A stretch of 64,000 nt of DNA from Acidobacteriota bacterium (lineage in GTDB: Bacteria > Acidobacteriota > Terriglobia > Terriglobales > Acidobacteriaceae): NCBI GenBank assembly GCA_021810625.1, contig JAJZIJ010000013.1, positions 1 to 64,000 on the forward strand, in the 5' to 3' direction. The notes beneath the pieces were generated by a model. It was not told where the DNA came from, did no database searches, and worked only from the letters and a program-made list of their open reading frames with translations. Positions 31,492 through 40,953 of this stretch are shown in pieces. Numbering within the stretch: position 1 is the first letter of the stretch; the number at the start of each line of letters is the position of its first letter. Made by a program: the position numbers and the translations under genes.

Positions 31492-33987
31492 CTATTTTGC
31501 AGCACGAATGTCGAAATGGCCTCCGTGTGGGAGTACGATAGCCACTCGATGGCCACCCTCCACAAACTGTCCAAGCTGTGGCTTTCCATTCACCATTACG
31601 GCAAAGCTCTCCGTCTCTGCGGGAACTAAAACAGTCGCACGTATGCCAACAGGAATATCCAGGCCCATTGACATTTCCGGCCCCGATTTCAGATCGACTC
31701 GAATCAACCCATACGGCGTAGGCTCCGCGCCTTTAGCCCACGCGAGTCCAGCAAGGTCAGGGCGGATTGTTACCTCGCGGAATCCATCGGACGTTGGATG
31801 AATGCCAAGAATCTGCTCCATGAGCCAAGCCGTTGGCCCGGTAGACCAGCCGTGCGCTAGGCTGACAAAGTAGCCAGCGCTTCCATCAGCCTGCAGCGAG
31901 GCGTGAGGATTTCGCTTGGGCCAGCTTGGGTCATATGCCTCCCAGAAAGTGGTAGCTCCTTCGGCGATCATGCCGCCCCAGTATTTCCGTATCCACTCCA
32001 GAGCTTCGGCGCGATGATCCGTCTCTGCCATAGCTTGGATGACGTAATAGTTGTAGTATGGAGAGATGATGAAGGCGGTGTATGGCGTTGTATTCACCGT
32101 GGACAACACATTCCTCCAGATCGAGTCATACTGCGTCTTGTCTGCCAGACCGGAATAGATTGCCATAGCATTTGTTTGCCATCGCGTGCCGAAGGTTCCA
32201 GTCTTTGGATCGAGATATTTTTCATGTGCCGCCTGCTTCATGGTTCGAGAAAGCTGCTCAAAGTGCGCGGCATTCTGCGTATCTTGCAATTGACGCAAGA
32301 GTGCCGCTCCCTGCGTAAACGCCCGATAGAATTCAAAGTCTGTTGCCATGCGAGCTTCTGGAGTGTCGGTATGCAGATAAGGAGACCAATCCACAAATGG
32401 CCACGCCTTGTGTGGGTTGGCATAAAGATGGTCTGGCCCAAGTTCTCCCTCCATGTACGAGAGAAGTTGCACAAGCTGGTCATGCATTTTGGCAATATAT
32501 TCTGGGGAGTTTGTATGCAAGTTGTAGTCGGCCATCCCCATGACCCAGAATGCCGAGTAGCCTGGAATGCCATTGATATCTCGCGTAATAGGATCCGTTC
32601 CTATCAGGCGTGCCATCGTATCCTGCATAAGAAAGTGATCGGCAAAAACACTGTCAATTACGTTGCCACTTACATCCATATCTCCCATCCACCGACCACG
32701 ATCCCTCTTGGGCGCATCCCAGATGTCATCCTGCATGCAGAGATGCGCCGTATATGCGCCAACTTCCCATATCTGGTTCAGCAGCGCGTCGGAGGAGGTA
32801 AACGAGCCTTGATACTTCACGGGATAGTAAATGCCATGTAGTCGAATCGCGTGGAAGAGCAACGGCCCGGACGCTTGCAGGAAGCGAATCTTTACATAAC
32901 GAAAGGCGCTCTTTGGCCCATGCGCCGTGCCATGCGCAGGAATGAATACAGGATCGATGCCGAGGTATGGCTCATGTTGCATTTCACCTTCCGACTCGCC
33001 ATATTGGACGGTCACGGTGCCTGCCTGCGCGGAATCTGAAAGTAGTTCTACCCAACCTACAACTTCTTTTCCAAAATCCAGAACGATGCTTGGAGCATCC
33101 TGCTCCATCATCATGGGTTTTGCTAAAGATACGGTAAACTCCTGGTTGTTTGTGGTCGGCGTGGATGTAGTCAAAGCCGCGACATTCACAATCTTTCCGG
33201 AGCCTTCAAAGACCTGGTCAACTTCTTTCGGAAGCATCTGATAAGACGCAAGGAACGGGGAAACCCCGCTGTAACCCGGCCAATTATACAAACCCGCATC
33301 GCGATTCCATTGCAGGTAGTCGATGTCTCCATTGATTGGCCCCAGCGCGTGAACCTTTGGCCATGCAGCGTCATCAAATTTCGTCTGTTGCCACCCACTT
33401 TGCAATATCGTTGTGCTCTTCCACTGGGCATTCGTCACGACTAGTGGGGGAGCTACAATGCCTCGACCTGCTGGAACAATCTTCACGACCAATGTTTTCC
33501 CTACTTCTGAAACTGGACGAATTTCCTTATTGCGTATCGTCTGCACTGCCAAAGTATTGTTTCCACGAAGCAGTGCCCCCCTCAAATCCGCAGTAAACAT
33601 CTGCATCTTCAATGGGGAAGATGGGTTCGCCTGCGCGTTCAATACCAGCCTGCCATTTAAGTACACATCTACGCTTCCTGGGCCTGCTACATACAGCGTT
33701 GCCTGTGCAGGCACATGCGTCACAGCAAAGCTGTCGCGGAAATAATGAGGGCTTGGCCCGATGGCAGAGGCAGAGCTTCCTTGTACGGGTTTGGATTGTT
33801 CCGCGCTTCCGGTTTGCGTCCAGATGTATTGCTCCGGCAAGGGCGTTCCCGCAGATGAATCCATGTCGGGAGTCTGAATATTGCGCGTTGGATCAAGTGC
33901 TCCCGCAGAAAATCCGACGGATTGGCCAAAGACAAAATTGCAAAAAGTCAGAGACAAGACGACAGAAGTCAATGCTCGTAAATTCAT
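31492..33987 (-). CDS. secreted GH78 alpha-L-rhamnosidase
   Basis: 831 residues. Signal peptide LRALTSVVLSLTFCNFVFGQ. N-terminal beta domains lead to an (alpha/alpha)6 barrel. Family marks: QDDIWDAPKRDRGRWMGDMDVSG (419-440), YNLHTNSPEYI, TTFWEAYDPSW with Glu683 as the likely catalytic base, and SLAHGWSTGPTAWLMEQILGI near the end. These enzymes remove terminal alpha-L-rhamnose from glycans or glycosides. The protein is exported, so it probably acts in the periplasm or outside and supplies RhaT. It faces rhaT convergently, so it has its own promoter. Confidence 0.9.
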   Translation of the reverse strand: MNLRALTSVVLSLTFCNFVFGQSVGFSAGALDPTRNIQTPDMDSSAGTPLPEQYIWTQTGSAEQSKPVQGSSASAIGPSPHYFRDSFAVTHVPAQATLYVAGPGSVDVYLNGRLVLNAQANPSSPLKMQMFTADLRGALLRGNNTLAVQTIRNKEIRPVSEVGKTLVVKIVPAGRGIVAPPLVVTNAQWKSTTILQSGWQQTKFDDAAWPKVHALGPINGDIDYLQWNRDAGLYNWPGYSGVSPFLASYQMLPKEVDQVFEGSGKIVNVAALTTSTPTTNNQEFTVSLAKPMMMEQDAPSIVLDFGKEVVGWVELLSDSAQAGTVTVQYGESEGEMQHEPYLGIDPVFIPAHGTAHGPKSAFRYVKIRFLQASGPLLFHAIRLHGIYYPVKYQGSFTSSDALLNQIWEVGAYTAHLCMQDDIWDAPKRDRGRWMGDMDVSGNVIDSVFADHFLMQDTMARLIGTDPITRDINGIPGYSAFWVMGMADYNLHTNSPEYIAKMHDQLVQLLSYMEGELGPDHLYANPHKAWPFVDWSPYLHTDTPEARMATDFEFYRAFTQGAALLRQLQDTQNAAHFEQLSRTMKQAAHEKYLDPKTGTFGTRWQTNAMAIYSGLADKTQYDSIWRNVLSTVNTTPYTAFIISPYYNYYVIQAMAETDHRAEALEWIRKYWGGMIAEGATTFWEAYDPSWPKRNPHASLQADGSAGYFVSLAHGWSTGPTAWLMEQILGIHPTSDGFREVTIRPDLAGLAWAKGAEPTPYGLIRVDLKSGPEMSMGLDIPVGIRATVLVPAETESFAVMVNGKPQLGQFVEGGHRVAIVLPHGGHFDIRAAK

Positions 33988-34092
33988 AACCCTATGCTGC
34001 TCCTAATTTGTTTTTCGGTAAAGTCAGGACTCTTGCCCCTATTGTGGGTGGCAGTTGTTCTGAGACGCACATATAGTTTCCATAACAAGCTA

Positions 34093-35568
34093 TCATTTTT
34101 TAGGTAACAATTTGTACAGCACGACTGTGGCATGTTCGGTTGGATTGAATACATGAAACCTTGCTTGTTCCACCACTCTAGTTTTCATTTTCACAGAGAT
34201 CAGGCGTTGCGGTGTATCCGGCATCCACCGCATCAACCAGCCCGGATGATAGACGGAGATTTTTTCTGCCAGCGGCATAGCGCCATCGCTATCCATTGTT
34301 GGGAGACCTCCACTTAGCAGAGAAATCTCATCTGCGCCCCGACCAATTAGCAATTTATTCGACGTAGTATCCGTTTCTATTGCCTGCTTGATTTCCATGC
34401 TGGCATCAAGCAGCGTATAGCGTGGGTGAGCTAGATAGTCGGCAACGTAGGCAAGATTCCACACAAAGGAAATTGCAACGCACGTAGTCAAGAGTAGCGC
34501 TACAGGCCGACGCTCCTGCCACAGCCATTCCATGAAAATTAACGCCAGCCAGATGGTGGGAATAATCAGGACAGAAAAGTAACGCGGTGGCCCGTCGTAG
34601 TGAAACACGATAAAGGCCGCATAGCCTGCTTCCCATAAAAATGCTGTGACAAACAATGTGTCGCTCCAAAGAAACCGTAAACGAAAGGTGGCAGCGATGG
34701 AGCCAAGCAACGCAATGGGAAAAAGAACGGGGTCTACCCATGTGCCACGAAAGAAAAACCGCAGAAGGCGAGGTAGGGAATGTTCGATTTGCGCCAGAGG
34801 ATTCATGGCGAGAATTATCTGTGAGTCAGTCAAGTAATAGTGCGACCAGACGAATTTTGCGTATCCTAGAAAAAGAAAGACGACCCCCACTGTAACTGCA
34901 AGGAGCTTCCATGCGGCAGATCGCTGTTCTCGGTTTCTCGCCCAGATTGGATATAAGATGGCGGGCAATACAAACGGGCCGGTTGTTTTGGTCAGAGTTG
35001 CAATAGTAAAGATAATTCCGACAAAAATTGCCAGAGCATAATTCCCAGGTTTTACTTTTCCAGCCAGGTAAATGGTGAGCAATAGAAACATGACAAACGC
35101 AGGTTCCAGAATCGCCAGGCGAGCAAAGAAAAACCCCAATGCATTGGCGGCGAGCAGCAGCGCGGCAATGCTCGCGAACATGTGGGAGCGGTACTGGCGC
35201 GCCACGGCATAGGCTAGCAGAACGCTTATCCACGTACACATCACGGCCAGAGATCGCGCGGCGACGACGGAGATGCCGGTGAAGTGAAAAATCGCGCCCA
35301 CCATCAACGGCCATACAGGCATAAAGACCCCAGGGTTCCACCCGCCGGGAATATACGCATGGCCGAGCAGGAGGTGATGAAGTGCAGCCCCGGTATAAAA
35401 ACCTTCGTCCGTAAATTTTGCCCCGTCCTGGCTGTAGAAATGATAGCCGGGAAAATCAGACTGGATATGCCAGAGCCGCAATCCAAGCAGGGCAATAACG
35501 AGAGTCAGCAACAGAAGTCGAGTCTTATAGCGCACGTTGTCGGCAACCCATATACTCACAGACATCAT
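34093..35568 (-). CDS. polytopic GT-C (PMT/ArnT-like) membrane glycosyltransferase
   Basis: 491 residues with about eleven membrane segments. The first large loop has the acidic pair DGAKFTDEGFYTGAALHHLL, as in GT39/ArnT-type enzymes that use polyprenyl-linked sugars. A soluble C-terminal tail (about 400-491) ends in LYKLLPKK. The donor and acceptor cannot be read from the sequence. It is the last of three leftward genes of the same kind, though each is separated by about 300 bases and probably has its own promoter. Confidence 0.72.
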   Translation of the reverse strand: MMSVSIWVADNVRYKTRLLLLTLVIALLGLRLWHIQSDFPGYHFYSQDGAKFTDEGFYTGAALHHLLLGHAYIPGGWNPGVFMPVWPLMVGAIFHFTGISVVAARSLAVMCTWISVLLAYAVARQYRSHMFASIAALLLAANALGFFFARLAILEPAFVMFLLLTIYLAGKVKPGNYALAIFVGIIFTIATLTKTTGPFVLPAILYPIWARNREQRSAAWKLLAVTVGVVFLFLGYAKFVWSHYYLTDSQIILAMNPLAQIEHSLPRLLRFFFRGTWVDPVLFPIALLGSIAATFRLRFLWSDTLFVTAFLWEAGYAAFIVFHYDGPPRYFSVLIIPTIWLALIFMEWLWQERRPVALLLTTCVAISFVWNLAYVADYLAHPRYTLLDASMEIKQAIETDTTSNKLLIGRGADEISLLSGGLPTMDSDGAMPLAEKISVYHPGWLMRWMPDTPQRLISVKMKTRVVEQARFHVFNPTEHATVVLYKLLPKK

Positions 35569-35861
35569 ATTTACGGACAGCGAAAATTTGAGATTGCAGC
35601 GGGTTCGGAGAGAATCTCATGCTCAGAATAACATCTGGCAATATGGATGGCGCGCATCCCTGCAAATTCGGAGGCATTTCGATGAAAATGGTTGCTGGGA
35701 ACTTTCGTCCTTACGGACCGAATCGGCCGATTGATTGTGATTGATTGTGTCGGTCAAGAACCCGCATCTGTGTTGCAGCCTATCCTGTTGTTCTGTATTC
35801 CTGGTAGCAAGAATTTAGCTTTGGAAAAATACGGGTTGATGGACTTTTCGCCAGCCTACTT

Positions 35862-37163
35862 CTACTTACATTCGGGCACCTCCTGCGGGTAGCCTTTACT
35901 GGCAGTCGCGTCCGCTTGGTGAGGATGTGCCTCTTGCGCAGACATGGATGGATGATCCTCTATCAGCTTGGCGATGTGCGCTAAAAGAGCAATGTCGAGG
36001 GGAAATTGATAGCGGGGATCTACCGCCGTCAAGAGGAATGGCAGAACGTAGAGGACTGCTGTTGCAATGAAGATTCTGTCGTATAGATCGAATCCCCGCC
36101 GCGATTTCTGCAGTAACAAGACAAGCCAGCCGGGAATTACCATCGCCATTGCATAGACAGGAATCGTCCACAGGCTTAGCCCGCGATGGAGACGCAGATA
36201 AGGAGACAGAAAAATATAGAGCTTGACCGCCGCAATTTTTACCTCATTGATCGGATGATTTCGTATATATTCCAGGCCGTGATGGATGAAGTATCGCTGT
36301 AATCGGGGGTTAAAGCCAGGGAACTTAGGATCGGCGATGATGTCTGCCCCCTGATAGCTGAGACCCTCTGCCTTCATAAACAACGACACAGATGGTTCTG
36401 ATGACTGATTTTGCAATAGGGCTTCGACGGTGAACTCATTGTGTCCCTGCGCAAAATTGTAGGGGCCGTTCCCGGAAAGGAAAAAGCTGCCGTGTGCGAG
36501 GGTATTGACGGCAACCAGCGTTCCGGCGCTAACGGCTCCACCAACGATGAGTGCTAGCACTCTCCAACGCCACCGAGTATGGGACGCAAAGATGGCGTAT
36601 ACCAGTAAGGGCAGCAGGAGAAGCATATTGGGGCGCTCTGCCATGCCGCATCCAAAAACAATTCCCGTGCCGATTACCAAGGGAATCCTGGGGCCCATCT
36701 GGACGATTAAAACGATACACAGTAGCAGAACGACCATCACAAAAACCGAGAAGTCGACATCCCAGAGCTTAACGACGGAAGCCGGAAGCTGCGGATAGAG
36801 CGCAGTCATCAAGCCTGCCATGAGCGCGTAACGACTTCTGACCTCAATCCTCCGCGCAAGTTTCCACACGGCAACAACCGTGAGGACATACATGGCAGCC
36901 TGCAGAATCTCCATGCCATGCTGGCCCAACGCCTTGATGCTCAACGCTATCAGCCATGCGTATTCAAGCGGAATTGCGACCTCCGCAATATGGCCAGTAC
37001 GCAGGTATTCCTGTACATATTCGAGAAAAGCAGGATCAGGCATGGCTACTTGAGTCACAAGCGAGGCGACAAGAGCTAAAACAAGCGGTGTGCCCAGAAG
37101 TAGTACCCAGTAGCCGATGGAACGATCATCGTCGAGCCATGAATGAACATGAGACGCGTGCAT
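35862..37163 (-). CDS. polytopic membrane protein, GT-C glycosyltransferase-like
   Basis: 433 residues with about ten membrane segments. After the first segment comes MPDPAFLEYVQEYLRTGHIAEVAIPLEYAWLIALSIKALGQHGMEILQ, a loop like those of PMT-type glycosyltransferases, but without a clear DE or DD pair. Later parts hold GTGIVFGCGMAERPNMLLLLPLLVYAIF and a soluble loop around 235-290. AGGAG lies 10 bases before the ATG. Assignment rests on topology and on two similar neighbours; function is uncertain. Confidence 0.55.
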   Translation of the reverse strand: MHASHVHSWLDDDRSIGYWVLLLGTPLVLALVASLVTQVAMPDPAFLEYVQEYLRTGHIAEVAIPLEYAWLIALSIKALGQHGMEILQAAMYVLTVVAVWKLARRIEVRSRYALMAGLMTALYPQLPASVVKLWDVDFSVFVMVVLLLCIVLIVQMGPRIPLVIGTGIVFGCGMAERPNMLLLLPLLVYAIFASHTRWRWRVLALIVGGAVSAGTLVAVNTLAHGSFFLSGNGPYNFAQGHNEFTVEALLQNQSSEPSVSLFMKAEGLSYQGADIIADPKFPGFNPRLQRYFIHHGLEYIRNHPINEVKIAAVKLYIFLSPYLRLHRGLSLWTIPVYAMAMVIPGWLVLLLQKSRRGFDLYDRIFIATAVLYVLPFLLTAVDPRYQFPLDIALLAHIAKLIEDHPSMSAQEAHPHQADATASKGYPQEVPECK

Positions 37164-37458
37164 TATTTTTTTACTCCTACGCGCAGTCCGCCACGCGCCT
37201 TAATTTTTACAGGGTACTTTGCTGGGTCAAGGCCAAGAGGCATCCCAGCCCGGTGAAGACCGAGGTGAAGCCTTCGAGTCACCCGTGAATTTAAACCATT
37301 TTCTCCCGGTGGTCAAGGAATATCTGGGGGCAAACTAGCCAAAATTTTTAGTCATGCTTCATGAAATGGTTATGCCTCAGACATTGTATCGGTTATGTAA
37401 TTGCCGATGCCCCCTTGCTATGCTGAAACACGATATTTTTGGCATACCCAGAGAAGCT

Positions 37459-38874
37459 TCAGCAATTTATACCGTCAACGGCCCGGTCTATACAGCGCTG
37501 CGGGAGTGTTGGAAAGGGCATCGCGTTAAGTTGTAGACGAAGCATCTTTGCAATTCCGGCGCCTGCAAATAGGGCAACGATGGGCATGATGGGATAGCGA
37601 TATCTCGCCATGCCCGCAGCTCCTCCGGCAATAACAACAAAATAACAAAATATCAGCGCCAGGGTAATCAAGAGGGACTTTGATTGCAATAAACTTGGGA
37701 TGCCGAATATGGCTAATCCATAGTAAGCCATCAGAAGAACCTCCAGCATTGCTGTTCCCAGGAATACAAGCGGAAACCTCCAAAATGTTTTCCATAGTGT
37801 GAAAATTATGCCATGCTTATCTGCGTTGGAGCGGAAAGCTGTTACGGAGGATAACGGAGACTCCCCTAACATCCACAGATAGTCCGTGGCACATGGATGA
37901 AAGAGTACGACAGCCATACCACGCAAATGATCTTTTAAGTACAGAAGCTTATTCTCTGAGATTGTTCGCAGGGCCATGCGCCTTTGGTATGCGAGCTGCT
38001 GGGCAATCGACCAATTGACCTGTTCTGGATGTATGGCCAAATATCCGGGAGTATCCTGCCAATGTAACAAGCCAAGTTCTGTAGTAAAGTCCGTATGCTG
38101 TTTTTGGGCCAGAACCTCTCCCGCGTTAAAAAAATACAGGTTGCTGTCAGCTATAGAGGAAAAACCTGAATATCCGGTTTCCACATAATTGCGAACGCGC
38201 CATGCGCCTATCAGAACGGAACAGATGATAAGAAAAACAAGTGCCCGCAAAAGTCTGGGAGCAACTCCGACCTTAGGGGGGATGAACGCAAGCCCGATGG
38301 CGCAGCACAGTGGAAGATAGTAAGAAGCGGGTCGAACATAGACTGTTGCTGCAAGCGCCAATGCAGCATAAAGAAGAGAACTCCATGTGGAAGCGCGCAG
38401 ATGTTTCAGAAAAAAGAACAGGAATATCAGAAGGATCGTGGTAAAAAGACATTCCGAGAGCAGCTCTATGCCATAAAGAATGGAAAGCGGTTCGATGGCA
38501 TAGAGGCCGGCGCAAAGGATCGCCACACGTTCATCATGGAAGAGAAATATGCCGATTTGGAAGACAAGGAACACCGAGAATCCTGCCAGAAGAATCTGAC
38601 ACCCGTCAGACAATAGTGGGTGATTGCCCACCATGCCTGTAAGCATTAGAAAAATTGGATATCCGGGGGTTCGTTGTAACTCTGGGCCACTGTCTGTCGC
38701 AAAGGAACCGTGCAACAAGTGTTGTATGGGAGCGATATAACCGTGACTGTCGGCAGCAAATATAGCCTTGATGCCGGATAGGTGCAGGGCGGTCAGAAGA
38801 AGGAACGCCCGCAAGAAAACAGCCAGTGCCAGGATTGCCCATAAGCGGGGTTTGTTTATATTCCCATTTTTCAT
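37459..38874 (-). CDS. polytopic GT39-like membrane glycosyltransferase
   Basis: 471 residues with about eleven membrane segments. The first loop AIFAADSHGYIAPIQHLLHGSFATDSGPELQRTPGYPIFLMLTGM carries an acidic residue and the RTPGYP element common in GT39/PMT-like bacterial proteins. The ATG at 38874 has GGAG about 9 bases upstream; the open frame extends further but without membrane character. Probably transfers a sugar from a lipid carrier; donor unknown. A sulphur- or phosphate-linked role cannot be excluded. Confidence 0.68.
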   Translation of the reverse strand: MKNGNINKPRLWAILALAVFLRAFLLLTALHLSGIKAIFAADSHGYIAPIQHLLHGSFATDSGPELQRTPGYPIFLMLTGMVGNHPLLSDGCQILLAGFSVFLVFQIGIFLFHDERVAILCAGLYAIEPLSILYGIELLSECLFTTILLIFLFFFLKHLRASTWSSLLYAALALAATVYVRPASYYLPLCCAIGLAFIPPKVGVAPRLLRALVFLIICSVLIGAWRVRNYVETGYSGFSSIADSNLYFFNAGEVLAQKQHTDFTTELGLLHWQDTPGYLAIHPEQVNWSIAQQLAYQRRMALRTISENKLLYLKDHLRGMAVVLFHPCATDYLWMLGESPLSSVTAFRSNADKHGIIFTLWKTFWRFPLVFLGTAMLEVLLMAYYGLAIFGIPSLLQSKSLLITLALIFCYFVVIAGGAAGMARYRYPIMPIVALFAGAGIAKMLRLQLNAMPFPTLPQRCIDRAVDGINC

Positions 38875-39026
38875 TTTATGGCTCCAACTTTGGCGCACAG
38901 CACGTACAAATTGGATGAGCGGAGTTAGTCGAACTTTCCCCCCCACTGTATTCCCTGTGGGATGCACACAGAAAGTCCAACCCATTTATCGATGGATTAC
39001 CATCACCCATTGTCGAAACCAAGTAC

Positions 39027-40637
39027 CTAGTTTGGATTTCCTTGCGCGCTGGTTTTCATGGCCAGCGTCTTTTTCGCGGCATCTTCCAGCGTCGCCGCCT
39101 GCGGCATCAGGGTAATTGCCTTGTTAATCATGGGATCCCACTCTGCTCGAACCTTTAGACCCTCCGCCTGTCCGAATTGGGAGGTGAATAACTCGCTTTT
39201 AATGTTGGTGTCGATCCAGTCGCGCACGCCGTTGATCTCTGCGTCAGTATAGGGAATCTGTTGTTGCTTCAGGAATTTTGTAAAGTCCTGAAGCACGGAA
39301 TCATCCACCTTGAAGTCGCGTGTAATGGTGCGATTGGCCAGATAGTATTTGGCGAAATCGAAAAAGGCGAGATGTTGCAGGAGGGCATCTTCAAAGGGCG
39401 TGGATGTTGGCGTATCAATTTTGACATCGGGCGTGATGCCACCGCCGCCATATACGGTTCGCCCGGAGTCGGTCAGCTTGACCTCGCGATTGGCATCATT
39501 TTGCGTGACGCCATCGTGGTTGTAATAGTAGTCATAGAGAGAAACGCCGTTATAGTTGCGCTGGATCAAGCGTCCGCTGGGCGTGTAGTAGTGATAGGTG
39601 GTCAACGCCAATCCCGTGTTTTCGGAGAGCGGATAAACAGTCTGAACCAGTCCCTTGCCGAAGGTGGTTTCTCCGGCGACGAGCGCGCGATCATGATCCT
39701 GCAATGCGCCAGAGACAATCTCCGCAGCCGAGGCCGTGCCATGATTCACCAGAACGACAATGGGGTAATTGCCCCCATGATTGGTATTGGGCGCGCGATA
39801 GACCTGTTCGGGGAAGGCGCGTCCTTTTTGCGAGACGATGATCTGACCCTTTTGTAGAAAATCCCCGGCGACAGAAACGGCCTCACTCAACAGGCCGCCT
39901 GGATTGCCGCGCAGGTCGAGCACCAGACCCTGCATGGGGGCAAGGCGCTGCAAAGCCTCGGCCACTTCGCGGCCCGTGGTCTCCTGAAAGTTTGTAATGT
40001 GGATGTAGCCAATGCCGGGCCGAATATCGAAGGCCAGGTCCACGCTGTTGCGCGGAATTTCATCGCGCACCAGATGGAACTCCAATGGCTTGGGCGCGCC
40101 CTCCCTCCCGATGGTGATCTCGACGGGCGTGCCCTTGGGGCCTTTCAACTTGTTGGCGACATCGGTGCTGGTCATCTTTGCCGCAGATTTTCCATCAATG
40201 TCCAGAATGACATCGCCCGGACGAATGCCAGCCCTGTAGGATGGCGTTCCCTCAAAGGGAGCGACCACGACAACCTTGTCGCCCTGCTGCATGATCTGCA
40301 TGCCGACGCCGTAGTATTTCCCGTGCTCCTCTTCCTTCATGCTCGCAAAGGCCTTTGGATCGTAAAAATTGGAATGCGGATCCAGGACGTGCAGCATATT
40401 GGGGATGGCGCTGTCGTAGATGGCAGTGTCGATTCGCTTTGTGTCCAGCGGTTCCGCGTAATTCTGCTCGACAACGCTGTAGACATCGGTGAACTGCTTC
40501 AGATTTTCGCGTAGCGTGGAGGCATCACTGTCCGCTTGTGCCGCGCCGACGCTCCGGCCCAGGAGTGAGCCAAGGATGCCACAGGTGGCAAGAAACACGA
40601 CAAGAAAAAAAATGGGGCGGCGGGAGCGTGAATTCAT
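39027..40637 (-). CDS. C-terminal processing peptidase, S41 family
   Basis: 536 residues. N-terminal membrane anchor or signal (RRPIFFLVVFLATCGILGSLLG). The cap helix region, a PDZ domain (about 105-185; GVGMQIMQQGDKVVVVAPFEGTPSYRAGIRPGDVILDIDG), and the peptidase core GLVLDLRGNPGGLLSEAV follow. The catalytic Ser303 is in NHGTASAAEIVSGAL and Lys328 in ETTFGKGLVQT. CtpA-type proteases cut periplasmic proteins from their C-terminus. It faces away from the SurA-like gene; the 316-base gap between them may hold both promoters. Start chosen at MNSRSRR. Confidence 0.92.
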   Translation of the reverse strand: MNSRSRRPIFFLVVFLATCGILGSLLGRSVGAAQADSDASTLRENLKQFTDVYSVVEQNYAEPLDTKRIDTAIYDSAIPNMLHVLDPHSNFYDPKAFASMKEEEHGKYYGVGMQIMQQGDKVVVVAPFEGTPSYRAGIRPGDVILDIDGKSAAKMTSTDVANKLKGPKGTPVEITIGREGAPKPLEFHLVRDEIPRNSVDLAFDIRPGIGYIHITNFQETTGREVAEALQRLAPMQGLVLDLRGNPGGLLSEAVSVAGDFLQKGQIIVSQKGRAFPEQVYRAPNTNHGGNYPIVVLVNHGTASAAEIVSGALQDHDRALVAGETTFGKGLVQTVYPLSENTGLALTTYHYYTPSGRLIQRNYNGVSLYDYYYNHDGVTQNDANREVKLTDSGRTVYGGGGITPDVKIDTPTSTPFEDALLQHLAFFDFAKYYLANRTITRDFKVDDSVLQDFTKFLKQQQIPYTDAEINGVRDWIDTNIKSELFTSQFGQAEGLKVRAEWDPMINKAITLMPQAATLEDAAKKTLAMKTSAQGNPN

Positions 40638-40953
40638 GAACCGAAGGTTCCTCGTGGCGAACTGGGTACGCAGACGGGTGTTGCGCTCAACGCCGGACAC
40701 GGCGAGGCCTCCATCTGCTTTTCATTTTCACCCCCAGTGTAGCACCGGGGGCGAGGGGATGCTGCACTCAGGGAGAGATTTTGAATCTTTGGCGGAATGG
40801 GAAAACCTCGGCTGGAAATATGAGTAGAATGAAGAGCAAAGGAATCGGTCGGAACGCATGGGGCGCATGGCGGGCACCAAGGTGTCTGCCGGAATGCGCC
40901 AGCCAGGGAATGCAAGCCACGCTGGCAGGCCGTAAACCATAGAGTCTATAACG

